Shown one piece after another: positions 10,517 to 19,651 of a DNA stretch of 64,000 nt. The first letter of the stretch is position 1. Each line of letters begins with the position of its first letter. The stretch comes from Psychrosphaera saromensis (GTDB lineage Bacteria; Pseudomonadota; Gammaproteobacteria; Enterobacterales; Alteromonadaceae). The notes under the pieces were generated by a model. The model worked only from the letters and a program-made list of their open reading frames with translations. It was not told the DNA's origin and made no database searches. The stretch spans positions 1,576,824 to 1,640,823 of the forward strand of contig NZ_MSCH01000003.1 in the NCBI RefSeq assembly GCF_002954545.1, in the 5' to 3' direction. The position numbers and the translations under genes were made by a program.

Positions 10517-10547
10517 ACCGTAAACAAGTTAAAAGCTTGTTTACGGT
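10517..10547 (+). terminator. Hairpin after gshA
   Basis: ACCGTAAACAAG (10517-10528) and CTTGTTTACGGT (10536-10547) form a perfect 12-bp stem with a 7-nt loop 38 bp past the gshA stop. The T-run is poor (GACTTGCTGTTTT), so it may protect the 3' end of the mRNA rather than terminate alone. Confidence 0.6.
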
Positions 10548-10597
10548 GACTTGCTGTTTTCATCTAGAATTAATACTTACCTCCCTGTTCGATACAG

Positions 10598-11035
10598 CCA
10601 TACTTTCCTTGTTCATCCATGGCCACCAAGCATACTTACATCCCTGTAGGCCTTTGCTCTTTATGGTATTCATTGTCATCCATTCTCTGCGAACAAAAAG
10701 TCACGACATACCTGTTCCTTACGCATACTCTCCTTGGCCATCCATGGCCACCAAGCATAGGTACTTTCTTTATACCTTACAGGCATACTCTCCTTGGCCA
10801 TCCATGGCCACCAAGCATACCTACATCCCTGTAGGCCGTCGTTTATTGTCATCCATTCTCTGCGAACAAAAAGTCACGACATACCTGTTCCTTACGCATA
10901 CTCTCCTTGGCCATCCATGGCCACCAAGCATAACTACTTTCTTTGTTCCTTACAGGCATACTCTCCTTGGCCATCCATGGCCACCAAGCATACCTACATC
11001 CCTGTAGGCCGTCGTTTATTGTCATCCATGACGCA
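10598..11035. repeat. Tandem repeat block with 173-bp period and palindrome-like 37-bp core
   Basis: A 37-bp core that starts GCATACTCTCCTTGG and ends CCACCAAGCATA occurs at 10723-10759, 10783-10819, 10896-10932 and 10956-10992, with a degenerate copy at 10598-10634. Its centre CCATGG and its CTTGG/CCAAG ends make it an imperfect palindrome. The whole module, starting ATTGTCATCC, recurs at 10672, 10845 and 11018, an exact 173-bp step. Between cores lie CCTACA-TCCC-TGTAGG hairpins at 10820-10835 and 10993-11008. Several open frames cross the block but only reflect the repeat. No gene is seen from 10479 to 12024. Confidence 0.9.
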
Positions 11036-11055
11036 CGACATACCTGTTCCTTACA

Positions 11056-11163
11056 GGCAAAAAAAAACGAGCATATATAAATATGCTCGTTTTAAACAAC
11101 AACAACTTTTTTAAGGGAATAACAACTTTCACTATGTTAGACAGGGTTATGAAGAAAAGTTCA
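11056..11163 (+). repeat. Hairpin-leader unit, copy A
   Basis: An A-run is followed by a perfect 10-bp stem ACGAGCATAT/ATATGCTCGT with ATAA loop (11067-11090), an ACAACAACTT stretch, and the segment TTCACTATGTTAGACAGG to AAAAGTTCA. Read from the ATG it gives MLDRVMKKSS and stops after 27 codons. On the minus strand the hairpin plus T-run would terminate transcription. Confidence 0.85.
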
Positions 11164-11279
11164 CAGAATAAAAATAAATTATTATTGTTTATGAATATAA
11201 ACAATATGGATGATTAAAATTCAAATAGGTCAGTGATCATTTAAGATGCATGGCCCTAAAAAAACAGCCCTAAAAAATA

Positions 11280-11387
11280 GGCAAAAAAAAGCGAGCATAT
11301 AAATGCTCGCGACAATAATAACAACAACTTTACTTCAGGGAATTAATAACTTTCACTATGTTAGACAGGGTTATGAAGAAAAGTTCA
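11280..11387 (+). repeat. Hairpin-leader unit, copy B
   Basis: Same plan as copy A. The stem here is GCGAGCAT/ATGCTCGC (11291-11310): the outer A-T pair of copy A is replaced by G-C on both sides. The leader reads MLDRVMKKSS and stops after 19 codons. Confidence 0.85.
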
Positions 11388-11444
11388 TTTAATAAGAAAA
11401 TAAATAGATTATTTTAATTTTTCGCCTGAAAATTACCTTGATAG

Positions 11445-11510
11445 GCTTACAGCTTACAGCTTACAGCTTACAGCTTACAGCTTACAGCTTACAGCTTACA
11501 GCTTACAGCT
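11445..11510. repeat. 7-bp tandem satellite (GCTTACA)n
   Basis: GCTTACA is repeated without a mismatch for 66 bp, just over nine copies, between leader copies B and C. A perfect short-unit array is prone to slip in replication, so copy number probably varies between strains. Confidence 0.95.
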
Positions 11511-11598
11511 ATACTCTCCATGGCCACCAAGCATACCTACATCCCTGTAGGCCGTCGTTCATTGTCATCCATGACGCACGACATACCTGTTCCTTACA
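11510..11598. repeat. Partial copy of the 173-bp module
   Basis: A shortened core (CTCCATGGCCACCAAGCATA, 10 bp deleted), a CCTACA-TCCC-TGTAGG hairpin (11536-11551) and the GTCATCCATGACGCACGACATACC segment repeat the order seen at 10981-11055. It leads directly into leader copy C, just as the first block leads into copy A. Confidence 0.85.
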
Positions 11599-11711
11599 GG
11601 CAAAAAAAACGAGCATATATAAATATGCTCGCGATAATAATAACAACAACTTTCAGGGGAATAACAAATTCAACTTTCACTACGTTAGACAGGCTTGTGG
11701 GTAAAAGTTCA
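11599..11711 (+). repeat. Hairpin-leader unit, copy C
   Basis: A CGAGCATAT/ATATGCTCG stem with ATAA loop (11610-11631) comes first. The leader segment has ACG in place of ATG but keeps the frame (LDRLVGKSSRN) and stops soon after. From here to 11909 (about 200 bp) no gene is seen; a diverged GTCCATGACGCACGACATA segment leads into copy D. Confidence 0.8.
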
Positions 11712-11909
11712 CGAAATACAAAAAATTAATAATTTTAGTTAATTTTACGTTAGGATAGTGACCAAATTTAGTTTGTGTATAATTTTTATTAACTGAAGCT
11801 GACCTGGCTAACTTGTTAATATTAAGAAATAGGCCGTTGTTCATTATCATTATTTACGCAGCCGATAGTCCATGACGCACGACATATTTGTATAGTAGGG
11901 TAATACGCA

Positions 11910-12018
11910 GGCAAAAAAAAACGAACATCAATCAATGTTCGTTAAACTAACAACAACTTTCAAGGAATAAAAAAATACTGCTTTCACTATGTTAGACAGG
12001 TTTTTTGAAAAAAGTTCT
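11910..12018 (+). repeat. Hairpin-leader unit, copy D, 5' of the lipoprotein gene
   Basis: The stem is ACGAACAT/ATGTTCGT (11921-11942): relative to the other copies a G-C pair has become A-T on both sides, a compensatory change. The leader reads MLDRFFEKSSYN and continues in frame into the lipoprotein at 12025. This is the only copy still joined to a full gene. Confidence 0.85.
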
Positions 12019-12024
12019 TATAAT

Positions 12025-12636
12025 ATGAAAAAAATCACAATTTATTTACTACTAACGCTTTCAATTTTAGGGTGTACTACTCCACAACCTAAGAATATCA
12101 ATAACATATGTGAGATATTTAAGGAAAAGAGCGATTGGTGGGATGACGCTAATGATATGAAAGATAAGTGGGGAACCCCAATTCATGTTGTTATGTCTAT
12201 GATGTATCAAGAAAGCTCCTTTAGAGCCGACGCTCAGCCTCCAATGAGATGGTTTCTAGGATTTATACCTTATGGAAGAGCGAGCAGCGCATACGGTTAC
12301 TCACAAGCTAAAACGGTAACCTGGGAAGAGTATGTTAAAGAGTCTGGTAATTACTGGGGTGATAGAGATGACTTTGAGGATGCTATTGATTTTATGGGTT
12401 GGTTCACAGCTAAAACGTATAGATTAAATAAAGTGTCGAAATGGGATGCCAAAAACCAGTATTTAAATTATCACGAAGGTTGGGGCGGATATCGCAATAA
12501 GTCATACAACAAAAAAGCTTGGTTGGTTAAAGTCTCTAAAAAAGTAGATGCTAGAGCAAGAGTCTACGGGCAACAGCTAAAAGGTTGCGAAGAATACTTG
12601 AACTCAGGCTGGTTATGGCGATTGCTGTTTTATTAA
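12025..12636 (+). CDS. Lipoprotein with lytic-transglycosylase-like domain
   Basis: With the ATG at 12025 the product is 203 aa. It has a lipoprotein signal ending LSILGC, then a domain with MYQESSFRADA (candidate catalytic Glu), SAYGYSQAK and a late NYHEGWGGY motif, as in SLT-type muramidases. It probably cleaves peptidoglycan at the outer membrane; I cannot assign a named family member. An in-frame ATG at 11989 lies in the repeated leader and would add 12 residues (MLDRFFEKSSYN) before the signal peptide. No good ribosome site precedes either start. The gene follows the repeat block and is convergent with pldA. Confidence 0.75.
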   Translation: MKKITIYLLLTLSILGCTTPQPKNINNICEIFKEKSDWWDDANDMKDKWGTPIHVVMSMMYQESSFRADAQPPMRWFLGFIPYGRASSAYGYSQAKTVTWEEYVKESGNYWGDRDDFEDAIDFMGWFTAKTYRLNKVSKWDAKNQYLNYHEGWGGYRNKSYNKKAWLVKVSKKVDARARVYGQQLKGCEEYLNSGWLWRLLFY

Positions 12637-12689
12637 ATTGTTTTAGTTTTCTTGTTATCTAAAATAGTAATACTTTCATTAGAACAAAT

Positions 12690-12738
12690 AAAAAAACGAA
12701 CAGATGGCTTTGTAATAAAAGCAGCTGTTCGTTTTTTT
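12690..12738. terminator. Bidirectional terminator between lipoprotein gene and pldA
   Basis: ACGAACAG and CTGTTCGT form the outer stem, with GCTTT/AAAGC inside. An A-run precedes and eight T residues follow, so it serves both convergent genes. The ACGAACA arm resembles the stem of leader copy D. Confidence 0.88.
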
Positions 12739-12765
12739 TATACAATTTCTATACTAAGTGGAGGG

Positions 12766-13842
12766 TTAAAATATCTCAGTTAGCGCGATACCTAGTCCAA
12801 ACTTTTGCTGTTTGTGATCGTAGTCGATCATACTCTCTCCGTAGCCACTAAAGTACTGAATGGTTCCTATTAATTTTTTCTGTAAAGGATAAGTGTAATT
12901 TAACTCAATTGCACCGTTACCTGTTCGCCAATTTTTTCGTACTAGTACGGTTATTTTATTATGATCATTAAAGGCATAAGCAGCATACATTTCATAGTTA
13001 CCCATATAATCTTCAATATCTGGATTGTCATCACCCTTAGAAGATAAAGGGTCTGTTTTATCCGTTTCAGGTATTCGATACCAAGGATTAAACATCAGCA
13101 TGTAATCACCTTTTTCAAAAATAAGCGACCCAACAATCCGATTCCAACTTCTTGAAAGTATTTGAGTTTGTCCGTTTGATTGATGTTCAAAAGATACAGC
13201 GTACCCCATATTGCCACCAAACGGTTTCCATGGAAGAGGTGAACGGTAAAAAATTTCAGGTTGATAATTAGTTTCTCTGAACGGTTTGGAAATCTCACTA
13301 GAGTACAATTGCCACCAGGCTTTAATTGTCATGCCAAAATACAAACCATCGCCTCGGGTTAAAAGATCACCTGAGTTAAGTGGTATTTTGAAACTGACTT
13401 GGTATTTGGCTTCAACTATTTTCATGCCTAACGCATAGTCTTCAACAAACTCATAAGGTTCACGATTAAAGTTATCCGTTATAGTTGCAGGTAATATGTA
13501 ACTTGGCTTATGCGGTGTGATAACAAATGGATTGAATTCTGTCATTTTTTCTTCAAGAATTCTTTTGGCATATCGACCGGGTTTGAAACTCTTTTTGAGA
13601 GTTTCAACCTTACAGTATTGATTAAGCTGCTCTTGAGTTCCGTCGTATAAACCAGACTTTTTTATATTGTTAATGCATGTATCAATTTTTTTTAAATAAT
13701 TAAATTGTTCATATTCATCTTCAACACTGTCAACTGCATGTGCACTGAAAATAGTAAAAGTAATCGAAATGGTGAACATTAAATGGGTAAGTAATCTTGC
13801 TAGTTTCACACTGAAAATCTCTTGTTTGAGTTTAGTAAACAA
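12766..13842 (-). CDS. pldA: Outer membrane phospholipase A
   Basis: PldA is the outer-membrane beta-barrel enzyme that hydrolyses phospholipids misplaced in the outer leaflet and is active as a calcium-dependent dimer. The catalytic set is visible at His220, Ser222 and Asn234 (FEHQSNG, then SRSWNR), with the same spacing as E. coli His142/Ser144/Asn156. The NPDIEDYMGNYE and YFSGYGESMIDY blocks also match. The 358-aa frame starts with TTG at 13842; the GTG 33 bp downstream or ATG 63 bp downstream are possible starts before the signal peptide that ends SAHA. The N-terminal region before the barrel is about 90 residues longer than in E. coli. Confidence 0.93.
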   Translation of the reverse strand: MFTKLKQEIFSVKLARLLTHLMFTISITFTIFSAHAVDSVEDEYEQFNYLKKIDTCINNIKKSGLYDGTQEQLNQYCKVETLKKSFKPGRYAKRILEEKMTEFNPFVITPHKPSYILPATITDNFNREPYEFVEDYALGMKIVEAKYQVSFKIPLNSGDLLTRGDGLYFGMTIKAWWQLYSSEISKPFRETNYQPEIFYRSPLPWKPFGGNMGYAVSFEHQSNGQTQILSRSWNRIVGSLIFEKGDYMLMFNPWYRIPETDKTDPLSSKGDDNPDIEDYMGNYEMYAAYAFNDHNKITVLVRKNWRTGNGAIELNYTYPLQKKLIGTIQYFSGYGESMIDYDHKQQKFGLGIALTEIF

Positions 13843-13933
13843 GTCCTTTGACCTGATACTATTGGCTATATGGGTATTGAAAGCTTTATGTTTTAAACAT
13901 CCGTGTATTAAAACATAAAATTGTCAGGGGCGA

Positions 13934-15568
13934 CTAACTAAGTTTAAAGCGAGTGACTGAATTTGATAACTCAGTAGCTAATGCCATGGTTGTATTAGCT
14001 TGGTTACCATTATTTTCTGCAATATCAAAATTGGCTTGAGTGTGATCAGATAACACAGTTAAATTTTCACTTATGTCTTCTGCCACAACACTCTGTTCTT
14101 CCGTTGCCGTTGCTGTTTGTGCCGCAACGTTAGAAACGTTAGCACAGGCTTCACTTATCTTCTCCAAAGACTCAAGCGTCTTTTGAGACAAGGCAACCGT
14201 TGATTCTGTTGCACTATTTCCTTCACTTATTGAGGTGACTGCTTCTTCAACCCCTATTTGCAATGCTTCTATCATGCCTTGAATGTTCTGAGTGGACTCT
14301 TGTGTACGACTCGCTAATGTTCTTACTTCGTCAGCTACAACGGCAAATCCTCGGCCTTGTTCACCAGCTCGAGCTGCTTCAATCGCGGCATTTAGTGCAA
14401 GTAAATTAGTTTGATCCGCCACTCCTCTAATAACATCTAATACGGATGCTATATCCGCTGAGTTTTCAGATAAGCGAGAAATGACTTCAGCTGCATTGTT
14501 TACTTTAGTAGACAGCTGCTTCATCTCATTTACTGCATTGTTGGTTATGGTTTTCCCTTCAGTAGCTAGACTATTCACAACATCAATTTCAGTTGCGGTT
14601 AAGCTCGCGTTACTTGCCACTTCCTTAATTGCGTATGACATTTCGTTTACCGCGGTCACTATCATATCTACGTTATCAGTTTGTTGTTTACTGGTTTGTT
14701 TTATTTCTTTTGCTCCAGAGTCTAATTCGCTTACTCCGGTAATCACTTCAGCTGACTGCTCAACAATAGAGCCAATTAAATGGGCTAGCTCATCCAAAAA
14801 TTTATCAAATTCGTTAGCTATTTGGCCTATCTCGTCTTTTCTTTTGCTATGTATGCGTTGGCTTAAGTCGCCATTACCGCTATTGATTGCTTTTAATTGA
14901 GTTGAAAGGTTTTCTAACGCATCAGCCATCGTTTTAGGTGCAATAATACCAGCGGTAAAGGTTAAAATAATGATGATAATACTGAAAATGGTTAATATCG
15001 TTTGGGTCGTTCCGACTTCGCTTATAATGGTTTTGCTCACAGAGAGGCTTTTGTTATCGCCAGCCTCACCAGCAATATTATAAAAATCTCTTAATTGGTT
15101 GAAGCTGGTTAACGAAACACCTGCACTTTGCTTCCTAGCTTGTTCTACTTGGCCGCTATTAATCAAACTAAATACTGACTTTGCAGCGTTTTCCCATTTT
15201 TTAAATGCGGTATCAAATTGATTGAGTTTTTGAGTTACGTCCGGGTAAGCCGACATATATTGCTTAAATTCTTGCATACGGTCGTAGGCTTGTTGGGCGT
15301 TTTCTTCGAAGTCTTTTTGATTTTCGGTTACTTGAGAAGGGGAGCTATTACCTATGAGCATTTGTAACTCAGCGGCTCTTGCTTGGTATAGGTCTCGGTC
15401 AGCATTGATAACAGCTGAAATTGCAGGGTTAAATTCATGAGCAAATAGCGCCATGCCGTTTTCAGTTTTACTAACCAATGAAAAGTTCATTACATTAGAT
15501 ACGATAAGCACGACTGCAATACTACAAAACATAGCTGTGTATCTAACGCGGATACTTTCAAAATTCAT
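13934..15568 (-). CDS. Methyl-accepting chemotaxis protein
   Basis: This 544-aa inner-membrane receptor passes ligand signals to the CheA/CheW complex. It has a membrane helix near residues 10-30, a periplasmic four-helix-bundle sensor (about 35-190), a second membrane helix (about 190-212), a HAMP domain and a long cytoplasmic coiled coil. The conserved hairpin tip reads [16 protein letters not shown] preceded by [20 protein letters not shown]. An AAGGGG ribosome site precedes the ATG. No ligand can be predicted. It is isolated from other chemotaxis genes. Confidence 0.93.
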   Translation of the reverse strand: MNFESIRVRYTAMFCSIAVVLIVSNVMNFSLVSKTENGMALFAHEFNPAISAVINADRDLYQARAAELQMLIGNSSPSQVTENQKDFEENAQQAYDRMQEFKQYMSAYPDVTQKLNQFDTAFKKWENAAKSVFSLINSGQVEQARKQSAGVSLTSFNQLRDFYNIAGEAGDNKSLSVSKTIISEVGTTQTILTIFSIIIIILTFTAGIIAPKTMADALENLSTQLKAINSGNGDLSQRIHSKRKDEIGQIANEFDKFLDELAHLIGSIVEQSAEVITGVSELDSGAKEIKQTSKQQTDNVDMIVTAVNEMSYAIKEVASNASLTATEIDVVNSLATEGKTITNNAVNEMKQLSTKVNNAAEVISRLSENSADIASVLDVIRGVADQTNLLALNAAIEAARAGEQGRGFAVVADEVRTLASRTQESTQNIQGMIEALQIGVEEAVTSISEGNSATESTVALSQKTLESLEKISEACANVSNVAAQTATATEEQSVVAEDISENLTVLSDHTQANFDIAENNGNQANTTMALATELSNSVTRFKLS

Positions 15569-15725
15569 TTATTACCCCTTAATTATAAAGATGTCACTAA
15601 TGAATATAGTTCATTATTCGCTTAGTTAGCGGCCGGGATAACAAAAGATTGATTTTATTCTTGGAATATAGGGGCTGAGCGAGTGATACTGGGGTTGTAG
15701 CGCTTAAAAAGCAAAGATACACCAG

Positions 15726-17006
15726 TTAATCTGATGTATCTTCTGATTCTATTTTTGGATGAATTTTAGCAAGTGAAACTTTATTGTCTTTCACACTAAG
15801 AATTTCAATAGGGTAGTCAGCAATCAAGATTGAAGTGCCACTTTCTGGGATATCAGCCATGATTTCTTGAATAAGCCCATTGATTGTTTTAGGCCCATCG
15901 GTTGGTAAATCCCAATCCATTTCTTTGTTAATGTCACGCATAGATGAGCTTCCATCTAATATATAACTGCCATCTGGTTGTTTAATACAGATGGAACTTG
16001 GATCAACAGAAATACCAGTAGTAAAGTCACCAACGATTTCTTCCAAAATATCTTCCAGCGTAAACAACCCCTGGATATCACCATATTCATCTACAACTAG
16101 ACCAATACGTTCTTTATTTTGTTTTAGTTTTTGTAACAAGACAAAAAGAGACGTGCCTTCTGGTGTGTAATATATTTCACGTACTGCACGCAATAGAGTC
16201 GTTTTACTAAAGTCTTCTTTTGCTAATAATCGTAATGCGTCTCTAACATGGATAAAACCGACCGCATCGTCAATATTGTCTCGGTATAACAACAAGCGAG
16301 TATGGTTGGCGTAAGTTAGACCTTTAAGTAAATTCTTCCAATCGTCATTAATATCCAGCGCATATATTTCGTTACGCGGGATCATAATATCCTCGGCTTT
16401 AATTTTGCCTAAGTCGAGCAAGTTAACAATCATGTTTTGGTGACTGTCTCTGATCAAACCACCAGATTCATTCACTACTGTTTTAAGTTCTTCTTTGCTT
16501 AAGCTGTGTTCTTCTCTTTGTTCTGAACTAACGTTTAATAACGCTAAAATACCATTAGTAATAAAATTAACGATAAGCACTAATGGAAATAACAGTTTCA
16601 TTAAGAACAATAGAAATATTGAACTTGGGAATGCTACTTTTTCTGGATGTAATGCGGCTAATGTTTTTGGGGTGACTTCGGCAAATATTAAGATCACAAA
16701 GGTAAGCCCAAAGGTTGCTATCGCGACCCCCATATCGCCGTATAAACGGGTACAAATAATCGTTGCGATAGATGCTGCGCCAATATTAACTAGATTGTTA
16801 CCAATTAATATTAACCCTATCGTTCTGTCTGGACGACTCATTAACTTGGCAACTCGTGTTGCCCCTTTATGGCCTTCTTTTACTAAATGTTTAAGCTTGT
16901 ATTTGTTTAAAGCCATTAAGCCAGTTTCAGTACTTGAAAAGTATGCTGAAATGAAAATAAGCACAACGAGTATGATAACCAGTGTACTTGTAGAGATGTC
17001 GCCCAA
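15726..17006 (-). CDS. CorB-like CNNM/CBS-domain membrane protein
   Basis: This 426-aa protein has an N-terminal DUF21 (CNNM) membrane domain with about four helices (residues 5-190), a CBS pair (about 205-325, including ILEEIVGD) and a C-terminal CorC_HlyC domain. It corresponds to E. coli YfjD/CorB, a family linked to magnesium or cobalt efflux. The start is TTG at 17006, supported by an AAGGA site 7 nt before it. It follows ypjD by 69 bp on the same strand, and both are divergent from ffh, the order seen in other gammaproteobacteria. Confidence 0.9.
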   Translation of the reverse strand: MGDISTSTLVIILVVLIFISAYFSSTETGLMALNKYKLKHLVKEGHKGATRVAKLMSRPDRTIGLILIGNNLVNIGAASIATIICTRLYGDMGVAIATFGLTFVILIFAEVTPKTLAALHPEKVAFPSSIFLLFLMKLLFPLVLIVNFITNGILALLNVSSEQREEHSLSKEELKTVVNESGGLIRDSHQNMIVNLLDLGKIKAEDIMIPRNEIYALDINDDWKNLLKGLTYANHTRLLLYRDNIDDAVGFIHVRDALRLLAKEDFSKTTLLRAVREIYYTPEGTSLFVLLQKLKQNKERIGLVVDEYGDIQGLFTLEDILEEIVGDFTTGISVDPSSICIKQPDGSYILDGSSSMRDINKEMDWDLPTDGPKTINGLIQEIMADIPESGTSILIADYPIEILSVKDNKVSLAKIHPKIESEDTSD

Positions 17007-17075
17007 AATTTATCCTTGCTGGAATTAAGAAATGTATAAGTATGATCTTATGCCGGTATAGTCAAGCCAAATACG

Positions 17076-17882
17076 TTAAGTGAGTAAGATTTCACGCACA
17101 AAACGACTGCCAAAATATGCCAACGTGAGTATTACAGATGCCAGTATGGTGCCAATTGCGCTATTACGCCCACGCCATCCATACAGTTTATGACCAATAG
17201 CAAGTGTTGCAAATGCAGCCCACGCTATTATTGAAAGTATTGTTTTGTGAGCGTATTGCTTGGCCCACATATTATCTAAAAATAACAAACCTGTGACTAA
17301 AGCCGCAGTTAATAACAGCAAACCGATAAACATTAATCTAAATTGCTGAGCTTCAACAATGTTTAGAGACGGCAGGTGGCTATTTAGCGATAATGTTTTT
17401 GATTTTAATTTTGCATCTATATACCTAAATTGTACGGCATATAAAGAAGAGATAACTAATACACAGTAAGCACTCACAGATAACACGATGTGAATTATTA
17501 AAGGTGTTGAAGAATCAATAGATACGCCCATGTAGGCTAGTGAATCATGGGGAATAAAAATAACAGCCAATGATAACAATGCAGAGAAACAATAAGTAAC
17601 AAACAAAATCATTAAGTTGGTACTGGTAAAGGAACGGATAGTTAATACCGCAGCAATCAGTGCATTTATTAATACACACATAGCGGCTAATGATAAATGA
17701 AGTTCAGTGCCAACAAATAAAATAGAGCGTACTGCAAATAATTGGAAAATAATTGCGGCAATAGCTACTGAAAACAGTACCTTGGAATTGAATTTTGCAT
17801 TCAGAAATATAGTTCTCGCCGTAATGAAACTGGCAAGAGTAAATCCAATAAAAGCTAAATTAAGTCCTAACATTACGGACAT
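17076..17882 (-). CDS. ypjD: CcsA/YpjD-family inner membrane protein
   Basis: This protein has about eight membrane helices and belongs to the CcsA/HemX-like family, some members of which take part in cytochrome c assembly. The ATG at 17882 has a GAAGG site about 8 nt before it and gives 268 aa beginning with a membrane helix; a longer frame from a GTG at 17936 has no ribosome site. A late His-bearing segment (MWAKQYAHKTILSIIAWAAF) is like the haem-handling WAxxxxG region of the family. It is co-oriented with corB and divergent from ffh. Its exact role is not known from sequence. Confidence 0.85.
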   Translation of the reverse strand: MSVMLGLNLAFIGFTLASFITARTIFLNAKFNSKVLFSVAIAAIIFQLFAVRSILFVGTELHLSLAAMCVLINALIAAVLTIRSFTSTNLMILFVTYCFSALLSLAVIFIPHDSLAYMGVSIDSSTPLIIHIVLSVSAYCVLVISSLYAVQFRYIDAKLKSKTLSLNSHLPSLNIVEAQQFRLMFIGLLLLTAALVTGLLFLDNMWAKQYAHKTILSIIAWAAFATLAIGHKLYGWRGRNSAIGTILASVILTLAYFGSRFVREILLT

Positions 17883-18131
17883 GGGTAAGAACCTTCGTGC
17901 ATCAATTTGATAAAAATAACACTTTGATGTTACCACGTTTTTTTAATTCGTTAATCAATATTATTTAGATCTAGAAAAAGAATAATCGCATTAAATGGAT
18001 AGATTATCCCTTTGTTACAGTTTGAAACCTTGTAATTGGCTTTTTACTCTATATTTAGCTTAGGTAGCGGTATATAATCCTAACATTCGCGCTGTTAAAA
18101 ACAGCTAGCCTAAGTAAGAGAATAATCACAT

Positions 18132-19502
18132 ATGTTTGACAATTTATCTGAACGATTATCCGAGTCCCTGAAGAAGATCAGCGGACAAGGTCGATTAACT
18201 GAAGACAATATAAAAGATACGCTTCGTGACGTTAGAATGGCGTTGTTAGAAGCCGACGTTGCCTTACCGGTCGTTCGTGAATTTGTTAAATCAGTTAAAG
18301 AAAAAGCCGTTGGTGAAAACGTTGGTAAAAGTTTAACGCCAGGTCAGGTATTTGTAAAAATCGTGCAGGGTGAGCTTGAAAAAGCCATGGGCGATAAAAA
18401 CGAAGACTTAAATCTTGCGGCTCAGCCTCCTGCTGTCGTAATGATGGCTGGCTTACAAGGTGCGGGTAAAACCACATCGGTTGGTAAATTAGCCAAATTC
18501 TTAAAAGAGAAAAAGAAAAAGTCTGTCTTAGTAGTAAGTGCCGACGTTTATCGTCCTGCTGCAATAAAGCAATTAGAGACCTTAGCGGCGGAAGTCGATG
18601 TTGAGTTCTTCCCAAGTTCAGTAGAACAAAAGCCAATTGATATTGTTACGGCGGCAATTGACCACGCTAAACGTAAATTTTTCGATGTATTGTTAGTCGA
18701 TACGGCTGGTCGTTTAGCGATAGATGAAGACATGATGGGTGAAATCAAAGCATTGCATGCTGCGGTAAACCCAGTTGAAACTTTATTTGTTGTCGACTCC
18801 ATGACAGGTCAAGATGCTGCGGTTACGGCCAAAGCCTTTGACGACGCATTACCATTAACCGGTATTATCTTAACCAAAGCGGACGGTGATGCTAGAGGTG
18901 GTGCAGCATTATCAATTCGTCATATTACTGGTAAACCAATTAAGTTTATTGGTATGGGTGAGAAAATTGATGCATTAGAACCTTTCTACCCTGAACGTAT
19001 CGCAAGTCGTATTTTAGGAATGGGTGACGTTCTTTCTTTAGTTGAGCAAATTGAATCAACCATAGATAAAGAAAAAGCCGCTAAAGTTGCTAAAAAAGTA
19101 ATGAAAGGCAAAGGCTTCGACCTTGAAGACTTCCGCGACCAGTTATCACAAATGCGTAGCATGGGTGGCATGTCGAGCTTAATGGACAAAATGCCGGGTA
19201 TGGGCAAAATGTCTGAAGCGATAAAAGGCCAAGCAAATGACAAACAATTTACTCAAATGGAAGCCATTATAAATTCAATGACCAAAAAGGAACGTAAGTT
19301 CCCAGACGTTATTAAAGGCTCTCGTAAGCGTCGTATTGCAATGGGAAGTGGCACACAAGTTCAAGATGTAAACCGTATGTTAAAACAGTTTATGCAAATG
19401 CAAAAAATGATGAAAAAAATGAAAGGCGGCGGCATGATGAAAATGATGCGCGGCATGGGGGGAGCTGGTGGCGGTATGCCAGGTGGTTTCCCTAAAATCT
19501 AA
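18132..19502 (+). CDS. ffh: Signal recognition particle GTPase
   Basis: Ffh binds 4.5S RNA and signal sequences of nascent membrane proteins and docks with FtsY. The 456-aa protein has the N domain (1-85), the G domain with GLQGAGKTT, DTAGRL and TKADGDARGG motifs (about 95-295), and the C-terminal M domain, very rich in methionine (MQKMMKKMKGGGMMKMM). An AAGAGA site precedes the ATG at 18132, and a TATAAT hexamer at 18073-18078 is a probable -10. A perfect terminator follows. Confidence 0.97.
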   Translation: MFDNLSERLSESLKKISGQGRLTEDNIKDTLRDVRMALLEADVALPVVREFVKSVKEKAVGENVGKSLTPGQVFVKIVQGELEKAMGDKNEDLNLAAQPPAVVMMAGLQGAGKTTSVGKLAKFLKEKKKKSVLVVSADVYRPAAIKQLETLAAEVDVEFFPSSVEQKPIDIVTAAIDHAKRKFFDVLLVDTAGRLAIDEDMMGEIKALHAAVNPVETLFVVDSMTGQDAAVTAKAFDDALPLTGIILTKADGDARGGAALSIRHITGKPIKFIGMGEKIDALEPFYPERIASRILGMGDVLSLVEQIESTIDKEKAAKVAKKVMKGKGFDLEDFRDQLSQMRSMGGMSSLMDKMPGMGKMSEAIKGQANDKQFTQMEAIINSMTKKERKFPDVIKGSRKRRIAMGSGTQVQDVNRMLKQFMQMQKMMKKMKGGGMMKMMRGMGGAGGGMPGGFPKI

Positions 19503-19545
19503 TATGGACTTTCAGTTCAATTAGATTGGAGTAATACTTATCATT

Positions 19546-19575
19546 AAAAAAAGAGTTCATAAGAACTCTTTTTTT
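19546..19575. terminator. ffh terminator
   Basis: AGAGTTC and GAACTCT pair around an ATAA loop, with seven A residues before and seven T residues after. It serves ffh and can also serve the convergent minus-strand regulator gene. Confidence 0.93.
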
Positions 19576-19651
19576 GTTTTCAGCTTATAACAACTCTAGT
19601 TTATAAACACTCTAGCGTATAAACAGGGTTAGTGGCTTTACTCGCAGTTCA

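Noticed and set aside
10598-11008. CRISPR-like look of the repeated 37-bp core
   Set aside because: Spacing is uneven (60 and 113 bp), the spacers are themselves repeated, and no cas gene is present.
10537-11704. Several open frames of 70-156 codons on the plus strand across the repeat block
   Set aside because: They repeat the same peptide pieces because of the DNA repeats, have no ribosome sites, and overlap in different frames. They are products of repetition, not genes.
14481-14900. 139-codon open frame opposite the chemotaxis receptor
   Set aside because: It lies wholly antisense to a well-supported coding region and has no ribosome site or family pattern. The same holds for the 177-codon frame at 16495-17028 opposite the CorB-like gene.
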